Below are positions 38,978-47,845 of a stretch of 64,000 nt of DNA, piece after piece (position 1 is the stretch's first letter; each line of letters starts with the position of its first letter). The stretch lies in assembly GCF_020859565.1 (NCBI RefSeq), contig NZ_JAJHUO010000024.1, positions 105,748 through 169,747 on the forward strand, read 5' to 3'. Below the pieces are notes generated by a model. That model did not search any database and was not told the DNA's origin. It saw only the letters and a list, made by a program, of their open reading frames with translations. Both the position numbers and the translations under genes were made by a program. Source of the stretch: Saccharothrix luteola (GTDB lineage: Bacteria; Actinomycetota; Actinomycetes; Mycobacteriales; Pseudonocardiaceae).

Positions 38978-41462
38978 GGCCGCGCAACTTCTTCAGCACC
39001 CGGCCGGTCGCCCGACGGGCCACCTCGCCGGCCCCACCGGCCGTCATGTACTCCTTGACCAGCGCGACGTCCCGCTGCACCTTCTCCAGCCGCCCGAGCG
39101 CCCGGTTGGGCACCATGAACGACGAGCCGGTCAGCCGGTCGGCGGCGGGCCGCGGGTTGCGGCAGAACTCGGTCAGCGGCGCGAGCACGTTCTCCCAGGT
39201 GTACCGCTCGCGCACGGCGGCGATCCGCTCCGCGCACCCGGCGGCGAAAGCGGTGTCGTACATGACCTTCTCCAGCGCGTCGGCCAACGCGTCCGGGTCC
39301 TCCGACGACACCACGACGCCCAGGTCCTCGCGACGCACCAGGTCGGCGAACGAGTCGCCGTCCGTGGTCACGATCGGCAGCCCGGCCCACAGGTAGTCCA
39401 GCACCCGCGTGCGGAACGCGAACGTCGTCTCCACGTGCTCGTAGTGCGTGGTCACGCCGGCGTTCGCGTCGAGCAGCCAGTTCTGCCGGTCGTGGTAGGG
39501 CACCCAGGTCTCGTTGAAGAACACGTGCGAGCCCACGAGGTCCAGCCGCGCGGCCAACGCGCGGGTCTGCCCGGCGATGTCCATGTCCGGCACCTCGGGG
39601 TTGGGGTGCTTCATGCCCAGGAAGACCAGCCGCGCGTCCGACCGGCGCGTCCGCAGCCGGTCCATCGCGTGCAGCAGGGTCAGCGGGTCGAACCAGCTGT
39701 AGACGCCACCCGCCCACAGCACGACCTTGTCCGACTCGCCGATGCCCAACGTCGAGCGCAGCCCCGGCCCGGTGCGCTGCGGCGGCTTGCCCGGCAGCCC
39801 GAACGGCGCCTCGGCCAGCAGCGAGCGCACGGTGGGGTCGTTGTCGTAGAGCGCGGGTGTGATGCGGCCGATCGCGGTCAGGTGGCCGAGCCAGAAGTGC
39901 CGCTGCCGCTCGGAGGCGCACAGGAAGAAGTCGCCGCGCCGCAGCTGGTTGTCGATGATCCGGGTGACGCCGACCAGGTCGAGCGAGCGCTGCTCGTCGG
40001 TCGAGTCCTTGCCCTGCTCCAGCAGCTCCAGGTGCATCGGGTCGTAGATGTCGCAGACCACGATCTTCGTGTTGCCCGGCTCCTTGAGGAAGCCGACGTT
40101 CTCCAGCACGTGACCCTGGAGCACGACGATGTCGGCCCACTTGGCGTGCTCGACCAGCTCGCGCGGCACGGCGCGGCTCACCGGGAACGACGACTCGGGC
40201 GGGTCGCACAGCGCGTTGATCGTGACCAGCCGGACTTCGTGCTCGGCGGAGAGCACGTCGGCCATGTTCCAGGCGCGGATCGCGGGGCCCGCCATGCGGT
40301 CGGAGAGCGCGTCGCCGGTGACCACCAGCACCCGGCGCGGCCGGCCGAACACCTCCTCCAGCCCGAACACCTCGACCAGCACGTCGTGCGCGGCCAGGTA
40401 GCGGGGCAGGGGGTAGGCGGGCTCCATCGCCTTGCGCATCAGCGGCAGCAGGTCGGTGTCCGTGACGCGGCGCGCGGCCTGCTCGACCTTGCGCGACTCG
40501 GCCAGCGACGGCAGCAGCTCCACGAACTGGTCGATCGCCAGGAACCCGGCCAGCGCCTGCCGAGACACGGGTACCGGCGCGCGGTCGTTGGCGGGGTTCT
40601 CGGGACGGCGGGTGATCTCCAGCTGGGTGGCGTCCAGCTCGCCGCGCGCGGTGGCCCGGCGGACCGCCAGGGCGAGCGCGGCGGGCAGCGCCTTGGCCAG
40701 CGTCTCGTCGGAGAAGTTCTTGTAGAGCGCGGCGAGGGCGTTGCGCTCCAACAGGTACAGCTCACGACTGGTGTCCACGGTGGACATCGAGGCGTGGTGC
40801 TTGTGGTAGGTCAGGGACGTGGGCACGTAGCGGACGCGCCAGCCGCGCAGGTTCATCCGCCAGCCGAGGTCGACGTCCTCGTAGAACATGAAGAACCGCT
40901 CGTCGAACCCGCCCAGCTCGCGGAACACGGCGGTCCGCGCCACGAGCGCCGAGCCGGTGCCGAAGAGCACGTCGCGCGGCGTGTCGTGGGAGCCGTCGTC
41001 GGGTTGGCCCGCGTGCCGCTTGTAGCCCATGCCGAACCACGTGAGGCCGCCGTCAACGAAGTCGATCTCGCGGCCGTCCCAGTCGAGCACCTTGCTGGCC
41101 ACCGCGCCGACGGTCGGCTCGGCGCGCAGCACCCGCACGGCCTCGCGCAGCCAGCGCGGGTCGGGGCGGGCGTCGTTGTTGAGGAACGCGACCACCGAGC
41201 CGCGGGCGGCCCGCACGCCGAGGTTGCAGCCGCCCGCGAAGCCGAGGTTGTCCGGCGCCTCGATGACCTCCGCGCTCGGCGAGGCGGCCCGGATGCGGTC
41301 CGCGCTGCCGTCGCCCGAGGCGTTGTCGACCACGATGACCTGGAGTTTCTCCGCCGGGTAGTCGAGGTCGCCGAACAGCGCGCGCAGGCAGGTGACGGTG
41401 TCGTCCGCGCCGCGGTAGTTGACGACGACCACCGACACGTCAGGCAGGGTTCCGTGCTCCAC
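38970..41462 (-). CDS. Bifunctional glycosyltransferase (GT2-GT4 fusion)
   Basis: An 830-residue protein with two catalytic modules. Residues 1-280 are GT-A (GT2): SVVVVNYRGADDTVTCLRALF, IVVDNASGDGS, NLGFAGGCNLGVRAARGSVVAFLNNDARPDP (DxD-like) and FDERFFMFYEDVDLGWRMN. Residues about 385-760 are a GT-B (GT4) module: RRVLVVTGDALSDRMAGPAIRAWNMADVLS and VVLWAGGVYSWFDPLTLLHAM. A helical tail ends it. No TM segment is seen. Fusion of two transferases suggests sequential addition of two sugars to the same growing chain. It follows the STAND/Trypco1 genes and precedes the overlapping GT4 gene. Confidence 0.92.
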   Translation of the reverse strand: MEHGTLPDVSVVVVNYRGADDTVTCLRALFGDLDYPAEKLQVIVVDNASGDGSADRIRAASPSAEVIEAPDNLGFAGGCNLGVRAARGSVVAFLNNDARPDPRWLREAVRVLRAEPTVGAVASKVLDWDGREIDFVDGGLTWFGMGYKRHAGQPDDGSHDTPRDVLFGTGSALVARTAVFRELGGFDERFFMFYEDVDLGWRMNLRGWRVRYVPTSLTYHKHHASMSTVDTSRELYLLERNALAALYKNFSDETLAKALPAALALAVRRATARGELDATQLEITRRPENPANDRAPVPVSRQALAGFLAIDQFVELLPSLAESRKVEQAARRVTDTDLLPLMRKAMEPAYPLPRYLAAHDVLVEVFGLEEVFGRPRRVLVVTGDALSDRMAGPAIRAWNMADVLSAEHEVRLVTINALCDPPESSFPVSRAVPRELVEHAKWADIVVLQGHVLENVGFLKEPGNTKIVVCDIYDPMHLELLEQGKDSTDEQRSLDLVGVTRIIDNQLRRGDFFLCASERQRHFWLGHLTAIGRITPALYDNDPTVRSLLAEAPFGLPGKPPQRTGPGLRSTLGIGESDKVVLWAGGVYSWFDPLTLLHAMDRLRTRRSDARLVFLGMKHPNPEVPDMDIAGQTRALAARLDLVGSHVFFNETWVPYHDRQNWLLDANAGVTTHYEHVETTFAFRTRVLDYLWAGLPIVTTDGDSFADLVRREDLGVVVSSEDPDALADALEKVMYDTAFAAGCAERIAAVRERYTWENVLAPLTEFCRNPRPAADRLTGSSFMVPNRALGRLEKVQRDVALVKEYMTAGGAGEVARRATGRVLKKLRGRG

Positions 41463-41509
41463 GGGCTAACTCTGCCTCATCACGCTCCGCAGCGTTCGGT
41501 CAAGGTGTC

Positions 41510-41929
41510 CTACGCCTCGGAGTCCGACCCGGCGTCGGGCTTGGCGTCGGGCTCGGCGGGCTCGCGGTCGGGTTTCGACTCGTTGTCCTCGGGCGGGGCC
41601 TCGGTGGGCAGGTTGTCGCGGTGCCACTCGACGGTGATCTTGATGTGGGCCTCGGCGGAGGACTTGGCGATGGCCAGCGCGGCGCTGGAGCTGACCTTCA
41701 GGCCGATCTCCACGGCCACCTTGTCCGGTCGCGGCGACGGCATGCTCCCGATCTTCGCGGCCACCGACCTGGCCACCTTCCTGGCCCGCTCGATGCCGTG
41801 CTCCAGCGTCTCCTCGGCGCGCTCGACCGCGTTCCAGCGGCCCGCGCGCACCGGGCCGTCGTACTCCTCGTCCAGCTCGAACGGCACCAGCTCGCCGTCC
41901 TCCGTGCGCACCTCGACGTACTCGGCCAC
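41510..41929 (-). CDS. Trypco1 (CU044_2847-type) conflict-system protein
   Basis: A 139-residue protein. The first 105 residues (EVRTEDGELVPFELDEEYDGPVRAG, a helix RAEETLEHGIERARKVARSVAAKI, then DKVAVEIGLKVSSSAALAIAKSSAEAHIKITVEWHRDN) match Trypsin-co-occurring domain 1. This is a small domain found in operons with trypsin-STAND proteins and proposed to bind a signal or the protease in predicted biological-conflict systems. The acidic C-terminal tail is disordered. GTG 41929 has AAAGGGAG upstream. It lies 42 bases downstream of the trypsin-nSTAND gene, its expected partner. Confidence 0.85.
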   Translation of the reverse strand: MAEYVEVRTEDGELVPFELDEEYDGPVRAGRWNAVERAEETLEHGIERARKVARSVAAKIGSMPSPRPDKVAVEIGLKVSSSAALAIAKSSAEAHIKITVEWHRDNLPTEAPPEDNESKPDREPAEPDAKPDAGSDSEA

Positions 41930-41971
41930 CGTGCTCCCTTTCATACCGGGCTTCCCCATCGATTCGGGCTC

Positions 41972-44900
41972 TCAGCAGACCGGGTCGTCGAACGACCCGG
42001 CCGGCGGTTCCCCGTCACCCTCGGACAGCTCGCTGCGCGTCACCACCGCGCACACCGCGGCGCGCCAGGCGCCCGGGTCGCCGGACTCCAGGCCGCCGTA
42101 CTCGCCGCCCGCGTTCGCGTAGCCCGGCACGGCCGGCACGTCCAGCCGCACGACGGTCTCGTCGCTGCGGCCCAGCAGCGAGGGCAGGCCCCACAGGACG
42201 TCCCGGGTCCAAAGCTCCACCTGCACCCCGCCGTCGGCCTGGCCGCCGCCGTCGACGCCGTCGAGGGTGACCTCGACCTCGTCGGTGTCGTCGCCGAACC
42301 GCAGCGCCGACACGGTGTAGTCGGCGGGCACGTCGTGCCGGTCCAGCCGTTCTCCTCGGTCGAGGTCCCACACCTCGACGCCGTCGGCCTCCGGCAGGGC
42401 CAGCAGGTCGTCCGCCGCGGCGAGCGGCACGACGGGGGAGCGGGTCGGGGAGCCGCCGATCGTGAAGGCGGAGCCGGGCACCTCCGCGCCGTCCGCGATC
42501 GTGTGCCGGCGCACCCACTTGTCCGCGCTCACCACGGCCAACTGGTCGTCGCCGACCGCGACGGCGGTGAGCGGCGTCGTGCCGGCCGCGGTGAACGGCT
42601 CGCCGACCGGCTCACCGGTCCGGGCCGACCACACGCCCACGTGCTGCCCGCGCACGACCACCAGCCGGTTCGCGTCCAGGAACCGGAGCCACGCGTCGTC
42701 CGGTGGGCCGGCGATCTCGCCGAGCGGCGCGAGGTCGGGCAGGTTCCAGAGCGTGATCGCGCCGCCCGGCCCGGACACGGCCAGCGTCGTCGAGTCGAGC
42801 GTGACGCCCTCCGCCGGTCGGTCGAGCCGGCCGGTCCGGGTGCGGCTGTCGACGTGCCAGACCTCGACGGCGGACCCGGTCAGCACGACGTGCCTGCCAT
42901 CGGGGGTGAGCTGGGCGTCGGCCGCGGTGTCCAGCGCCCGTTCCAGGTCGTCCGGTGGCGGTATCCGCAGCACCAGCGCCGCGTGGTCGACGGCCAGCAG
43001 CACCCGGTGCGCGCCCGACGGCTCGACCTCGACGTGCGTGACCACGGCGTCGTTGGGCACTTGGGCGACGTAGCGCGGTCCGGTCGGGTCGGTCGCGCCG
43101 AACTGGAGCATGGACGGGTTGACGTACGGGTTCTCGTAGACCATCGCGAACGCGCGGCCGTCCGGGCTGAACGCGCCCGACGCGCAGTCCTGCTCGCCCG
43201 GCCGCACCTCGGCCGGCACCGCGCCGGTGAACGCGCCCTCCATCACCAGTCGGGGGCCGTCGCACCGGGTCCTGGTCGGCTCCGGGCGTTGCGCCAGGTT
43301 CTCGGTGTAGCGCGTCGACAGCTCGCGGGAGCCGGCGGTGGACAGCGCGAGCCCTTTCAGGCCGTGGTCCACGACCACCTCGCCGGAGCCGAGCACGCCG
43401 ACGAGCCGGACGTCGTGCGGGTCGGCGCCGAGCGGGCCCGGCGCGGTACGCGTGGTCGGTTCGCCCCGCAGGTCGAGCACGTGCAGCTCGGTCGAGCCCT
43501 CGGCGGCGTAGGCGACGTAACGGCCGGTCGGGTCGCCGGCCACCAGGTCCGCCTCGGCGTCGACCTCGGCCACCACGTCGCCGGTGCGGGCGTCCAGCAC
43601 GACCAGCGGGCGGCCCGGGGCGGTGACGACCAGCGCGTCGTCGCCGGTCCACGTGAGGGTTGCGGTCGGCGGGCCCGTGACGGTGACCTCGGTGGTGGTG
43701 GCGAGGTCCCAGAGCTCGACGCGGCCGTCCGGCAGCTGTCGGGCGAGCCGGCTGCCGCGGGCGTTGACCACGGAGGTCGGTTCGAGCAGCAGCACGGCGT
43801 GGCGCAGGGACCGCGACAGCGAGCGCAGCGCCTGCCTGGTGTGCGGGGTGTCGGACGTGCGGTGCGCCCGGAGGACGTCGAAGACCTCCTGGTCGAAGTC
43901 GCTGTCCCGGGCCCTGGTGAGCAGCGCGCCCGCCGCGTTGTCCGCGGACACCGCGTTCTGCTGGCTGATCAACCGCACCACCGCGTAGGTGACGCCGGAC
44001 GTCAGGACCAGCACCACGACCGCGGTCAGCGCCATGGCCGCGACCGCGACGGCGTAGCCCCGCGCGCTCGCCGCCACGAACTCGTGCTGCCGCCCGGTCA
44101 GGTCGTCGCGGCGTCGCGCCGCCAGCTCCCACGCCTGCCGCAAGGCGTTGCCGCGCAACAACAACGCCCGCTCGCGGCGGTCGTGCCAGCGGGTGGCCTG
44201 GCGGTCCACCTCGTCCTGCCACAGCCGGAACTCGCGGTCCTCCTCGACCCAGCCTCGCAGCCGGTCCCAGTGTCGCACCAGGGCCTCGTGCACCAGCTCG
44301 ACGGTGTCCGGCCCGAGCGTGACCAGGCGGGTGCGGGCCAGCTCCAGGGCGATCGGGCCGAGCTCGTCCGGCGGCACGGCCCGCCGCAGGTAGCCGCCGT
44401 CCGGGAGCGGGCTGACCAGCTGGGTGAGCACGCGGCGCGCCTCGTCCGGGTCGAACCGCCGCCACACCTGCTCGGCGTACGTGGACACCGCGCCCGCGAC
44501 GCCGCCCAGGTCCCGGTAGGCCCGGTGGGTGAGCACGCCGCGCTCCTGCCGCTCCCACAGCAGGGTCAGGGTGAACTCCAGCAGCGGCAACGGGTTGCGC
44601 TCGCCGTCGAGGTCGTCGAGCAGGGCGTCGGCGAGGCCCTGCTGGAGCACGGGCAGGCCGGGCGCGGCGAGCGGGCCCTCGACGGCTTCGCGCAGCTCGG
44701 CGACGCTCGGCGTGCCCAGGGTGGCCGTGCGGCCGGCCAGCCGTGAGCCGAACCGGGGATCGGCCAGGAGGCGGTCGAGCGGTTCGGCCGTGGTCGTGAC
44801 GACGACGTCCACGCGCGGGGTGCGGTGGTGGGAGTCCGCGATGTCGAGGAGGGTGTCGAGCAGGTCGGCCGACTCGTCCGGGAACCGGGTCAGGGCCTCG

Positions 44901-45799
44901 TCGAACTGGTCCACCACGAGGGTGAGGCGGCGCAGGTCCTCGCGCACCAGGAGCCGGTTGACGACGTCCTCCGCGCGGTCGGCGTCGAGCTCCTCGACGC
45001 CCAGCGCGACCGCCGCCGCGGCCCAGGGCGAACCGGCCGGGCGGATCACCACGGGGTGCGGCAGCCGGGCCGCCAGACCGGCCAGGACCAGGGACGACTT
45101 GCCGCAGCCGGACGGGCCGGTGACCACCAGCACGCCGTCGCGGTCCAGCCGCTCGGTCAGCTCTCGGGCGCGTTCGGCGCGGCCGAAGAAGTGCTCGGCG
45201 TCCTCGGGCTGGAACGGCTCCAGGCCGCGGAACGGGCTCGGCTGGTTGGCGATCGCGGACAGCTCCGGCCACGCGTCGTGCAGTACCTCGCCGGACAGGG
45301 CGTACCCGGCGCGGTGCTCGCGGCGGGCCTCCACGTCCACGACCATGCCGACCACGGCGCCCAGGTCGTCGTCGATGACCGGGCTGCCGCTGAAGCCCCG
45401 CAGCATCGGCAGGCCGTGCGCGCGGTCGTCCTCGATGTGGATCCGCCCGCCCGCGATCGGGCCGCGCACCACGCCCTGCGACCACACGCCGTCCGGGCGG
45501 CGGTCGGGCACGCCGAACGTGCGCACCCGGTGGTCGCGCAGATCGTTCCCGGCGACCACGCGCACGGCCCGTGCGCCCGACGGGGTGCGGTCGAGGCGGA
45601 GGCCGACCAGGTCGACGCCCTCGGGGCGGTGGACCACCTCGGCCCGCGCGCCCACGCCGAGGAGCGGGAAGTCCAGGTCGACCGCCGGGGCGTCACCGAC
45701 GACGTGCGCGCAGGTCAGGACCAGGTCGGCGGAGACGAGGAAGCCGACCCCGACCGGCTCGTGGTCGCGCAACACCCTGACCAGCGCCCGCTCGACCAC
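41972..45799 (-). CDS. Trypsin-like protease / nSTAND NTPase / beta-propeller protein
   Basis: A 1275-residue multidomain protein. Residues 1-175 are a trypsin-like protease with H32 (TCAHVVG), D63 (VDLVGLRL) and S137 (GFSGSPV), i.e. an intact-looking triad. Residues 185-520 are a nSTAND NTPase with FxGLxxFxxEDAxxFFGR, Walker A GPSGCGKS (228-235), Walker B LVVDQFDE (294-301) and an ETVELVHEAL-like winged helix end (DTVELVHEALVRHW). A TM segment lies at about 582-607. Residues 660-1230 form WD40-like blades. This architecture is a predicted conflict/defence type: target sensing by the propeller would activate the protease (family proposal). Trypco1 is encoded next. Confidence 0.9.
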   Translation of the reverse strand: MVERALVRVLRDHEPVGVGFLVSADLVLTCAHVVGDAPAVDLDFPLLGVGARAEVVHRPEGVDLVGLRLDRTPSGARAVRVVAGNDLRDHRVRTFGVPDRRPDGVWSQGVVRGPIAGGRIHIEDDRAHGLPMLRGFSGSPVIDDDLGAVVGMVVDVEARREHRAGYALSGEVLHDAWPELSAIANQPSPFRGLEPFQPEDAEHFFGRAERARELTERLDRDGVLVVTGPSGCGKSSLVLAGLAARLPHPVVIRPAGSPWAAAAVALGVEELDADRAEDVVNRLLVREDLRRLTLVVDQFDEALTRFPDESADLLDTLLDIADSHHRTPRVDVVVTTTAEPLDRLLADPRFGSRLAGRTATLGTPSVAELREAVEGPLAAPGLPVLQQGLADALLDDLDGERNPLPLLEFTLTLLWERQERGVLTHRAYRDLGGVAGAVSTYAEQVWRRFDPDEARRVLTQLVSPLPDGGYLRRAVPPDELGPIALELARTRLVTLGPDTVELVHEALVRHWDRLRGWVEEDREFRLWQDEVDRQATRWHDRRERALLLRGNALRQAWELAARRRDDLTGRQHEFVAASARGYAVAVAAMALTAVVVLVLTSGVTYAVVRLISQQNAVSADNAAGALLTRARDSDFDQEVFDVLRAHRTSDTPHTRQALRSLSRSLRHAVLLLEPTSVVNARGSRLARQLPDGRVELWDLATTTEVTVTGPPTATLTWTGDDALVVTAPGRPLVVLDARTGDVVAEVDAEADLVAGDPTGRYVAYAAEGSTELHVLDLRGEPTTRTAPGPLGADPHDVRLVGVLGSGEVVVDHGLKGLALSTAGSRELSTRYTENLAQRPEPTRTRCDGPRLVMEGAFTGAVPAEVRPGEQDCASGAFSPDGRAFAMVYENPYVNPSMLQFGATDPTGPRYVAQVPNDAVVTHVEVEPSGAHRVLLAVDHAALVLRIPPPDDLERALDTAADAQLTPDGRHVVLTGSAVEVWHVDSRTRTGRLDRPAEGVTLDSTTLAVSGPGGAITLWNLPDLAPLGEIAGPPDDAWLRFLDANRLVVVRGQHVGVWSARTGEPVGEPFTAAGTTPLTAVAVGDDQLAVVSADKWVRRHTIADGAEVPGSAFTIGGSPTRSPVVPLAAADDLLALPEADGVEVWDLDRGERLDRHDVPADYTVSALRFGDDTDEVEVTLDGVDGGGQADGGVQVELWTRDVLWGLPSLLGRSDETVVRLDVPAVPGYANAGGEYGGLESGDPGAWRAAVCAVVTRSELSEGDGEPPAGSFDDPVC

Positions 45800-45811
45800 C
45801 CCGGTGCTCCC

Positions 45812-46732
45812 TCAACGACCCGCCCACTCCCGCCACACCACGCGCCGGTCCACTGTCGCACGTCGGCTGATCTTCCACCGCTGGATCGCCGTGATCGGCA
45901 GCCTCGCCAGCACCTCCAGCAGCACGCGCAGGCGCAGCGGCACGTGGAAGTTGGCCGCGTCGGGCCGGTCGCGGCGGACCGGCAGCAGGGCGGTGATGGC
46001 CGCGAACCTGGCCAGTTCCCGCAGGGCCGTGCCCGCGGGCGCGCAGCGCAGGAGCATCAGCAGCCGGTTGCGCTCGTTCCAGCGGTGGAACCGGCGGGAG
46101 CCGGGGTCGGTGCTCGCGCCGTGCCGGTGGCGCACGCGGGCCGGGCCGACGGACAGCACCCGGTGCCCGGCCAGCCGGAGCCGCCACGCCGTGTCGGTGT
46201 CCTCGTAGTAGCAGAAGAACCCGGCCGGGACGCCGCCCGCGCGCTCCAGCGCGTCCCGCCGCAGCAGCGCCGCGCCGCCGCAGAAGCCGAACACCTCGCG
46301 ACCGGCCAGGACCAGGTCGGCGCCGTGCCCGTCGGCGGTGAGCCGGACGCCGACCGACTGGGTCGAGCCGTCGGCCAGCAGCATCGACGGTGTCGCGGCG
46401 GCGGCGTCGGGCGTGGCGTCCAGGGCGTCTTCGAGCGCGGCGAGCCAGCCGTCGTCGGGTGCCGCGTCGTCGTTGAGCCAGGCCACGTACTCGGTGGTGA
46501 TCCTCGGCAACGCCGCCGCGATACCGCCCGCGTAACCCCGGTTCACCGGCAGGCGCAGGGTCTCCGGGCGGCTCGGGTGCGCGGCGACGAGGTCGGCGGT
46601 GCCGTCGTCGGAGGCGTTGTCGACGACGAGTGTCCGGTGTGGACGTTGACGGGCGAGGGCGTCGAGGCAGGCGGTGATGTGCTCGCGGCCACGCCACGTG
46701 ACCACGACCACCGTCGTGCTGGGGATCGGCAC
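45812..46732 (-). CDS. Glycosyltransferase, GT2 family
   Basis: A 306-residue GT-A enzyme: TVVVVTWRGREHITACLDALARQ, TLVVDNASDDGTADLV, VNRGYAGGIAAALPRITTEYVAWLNDDAAPDDGW (DxD-like NDDAAP) and AGGVPAGFFCYYEDTDTAWRLRLAGH. The pattern resembles rhamnosyl- and galactofuranosyltransferases of actinobacterial cell walls. No TM segments. Its stop is 12 bases before the trypsin-nSTAND start on the same strand, placing the conflict gene in its operon. Divergent from a GT4 gene 20 bases away. Confidence 0.9.
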   Translation of the reverse strand: MPIPSTTVVVVTWRGREHITACLDALARQRPHRTLVVDNASDDGTADLVAAHPSRPETLRLPVNRGYAGGIAAALPRITTEYVAWLNDDAAPDDGWLAALEDALDATPDAAAATPSMLLADGSTQSVGVRLTADGHGADLVLAGREVFGFCGGAALLRRDALERAGGVPAGFFCYYEDTDTAWRLRLAGHRVLSVGPARVRHRHGASTDPGSRRFHRWNERNRLLMLLRCAPAGTALRELARFAAITALLPVRRDRPDAANFHVPLRLRVLLEVLARLPITAIQRWKISRRATVDRRVVWREWAGR

Positions 46733-46752
46733 GGCGTGAGACGGTACGCGAC

Positions 46753-47790
46753 GTGCCCGACCTCGTTGTGCTGACCGAGCAGTTGCTGGCGCCGGTGCCC
46801 GGCGGCACCGGCCGGTACACGCGCGAGCTGGCCGCCGCGCTGGCCGCCACCGCGCCCGCCGGGTGGACCGTGACGGGGGTGGTGAGCAGGCACGCGGACA
46901 CCTCGGCCGCCGTGATCCCCGGTGTGCTGGGTCCGCGCGTGCTGCCGTTGCCCCGACGGGCGCTGATCGCGGCGTGGGAGCGGGGTGTGCCGTACTGGCC
47001 GGGCGGCGACTCGGTGCACGCGTTCACGCCGTTCGCGCCGCCGCGCGGGCGGGTGGTGGTGACCGTGCACGACACCGTGCCGTGGACGCACCCGTCGACC
47101 TTGACGCCGCGCGGGGTGGCGTGGCACCAGCGCGTGATCAGCCGCGCGGTGGCCCGTGCGGGCGCGATCGTGGTGCCGACGTCGGTCGTCGCGCAGGAGC
47201 TGCGGAGGTACGCGCCCGGACCGGCGCCCGTCCACGTGGTGGGCAACGGCGTGACGGAGTTCCCGCCGGAGGAGCCGGTGGACGTGCCGCCCCGGTACGT
47301 GCTGGCGATCGGCACCATCGAGCCGCGCAAGGGTTTCGACCTGCTGGTGGCAGCGACCGCCGAGCTGGGCGTGCCGCTGGTCGTGGTCGGGCCGCAGGGG
47401 TGGGGCGGGGTGGACCTGCGTGCGCCGCACGTCCACCTGCTGGGACGGTTGACCGACGCCCAACTGGCTTTCGTGCTGCGGCGGGCGGCGGTGCTGGCCG
47501 CGCCGAGCCTGGCCGAGGGGTTCGGGCTGCCGGTGGTGGAGGCGATGGCGGCCGGCGTGCCGGTGGTGCACTCGGACGCGCCCGCGCTGGTCGAGGTGGC
47601 CGGCGGCGCCGGGGTGGCCGCGCCGCGCGGCGACGGTGCGGCGCTCGTCACAGCACTTCGTGCGGTGCTGTCGGATCCTGGTGCGGCCGAACGCATGATC
47701 GCTGCGGGTCTGCTCCGGGCCGAGGCTTTCACCTGGGAAAACGCCGCGCGCTCGGTGTGGGCGATCCACCTCGGGATGTTTCGTCGTTGA
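46753..47790 (+). CDS. Glycosyltransferase, GT4 family
   Basis: A 345-residue GT-B enzyme. The N-terminus LLAPVPGGTGRYTRELAAAL contains the GGxGRY loop. The donor domain has YVLAIGTIEPRKGFDLLVAATAEL, VVVGPQGWGGVDL, APSLAEGFGLPVVEAMAAGVPVVHSDAPALVEVAGGAGV with the EGFGLPVVE motif. GTG 46753 starts it. It is followed codirectionally by a second GT4 gene. The two GT4 genes here and the one at 37892 are paralogues with the same core motifs. Confidence 0.92.
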   Translation: MPDLVVLTEQLLAPVPGGTGRYTRELAAALAATAPAGWTVTGVVSRHADTSAAVIPGVLGPRVLPLPRRALIAAWERGVPYWPGGDSVHAFTPFAPPRGRVVVTVHDTVPWTHPSTLTPRGVAWHQRVISRAVARAGAIVVPTSVVAQELRRYAPGPAPVHVVGNGVTEFPPEEPVDVPPRYVLAIGTIEPRKGFDLLVAATAELGVPLVVVGPQGWGGVDLRAPHVHLLGRLTDAQLAFVLRRAAVLAAPSLAEGFGLPVVEAMAAGVPVVHSDAPALVEVAGGAGVAAPRGDGAALVTALRAVLSDPGAAERMIAAGLLRAEAFTWENAARSVWAIHLGMFRR

Positions 47791-47845
47791 ATCGTTTGCG
47801 CCATTCCCGGTCAACCTGTCGGCCGTCCGCCGTACCCTTCACCGC

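Noticed and set aside
42612..45485. 957-residue alternative minus-strand frame inside the trypsin-nSTAND gene
   Set aside because: Arg/Pro/Gly-rich shadow of the same strand in another frame without motifs; the 1275-residue frame contains all catalytic motifs.
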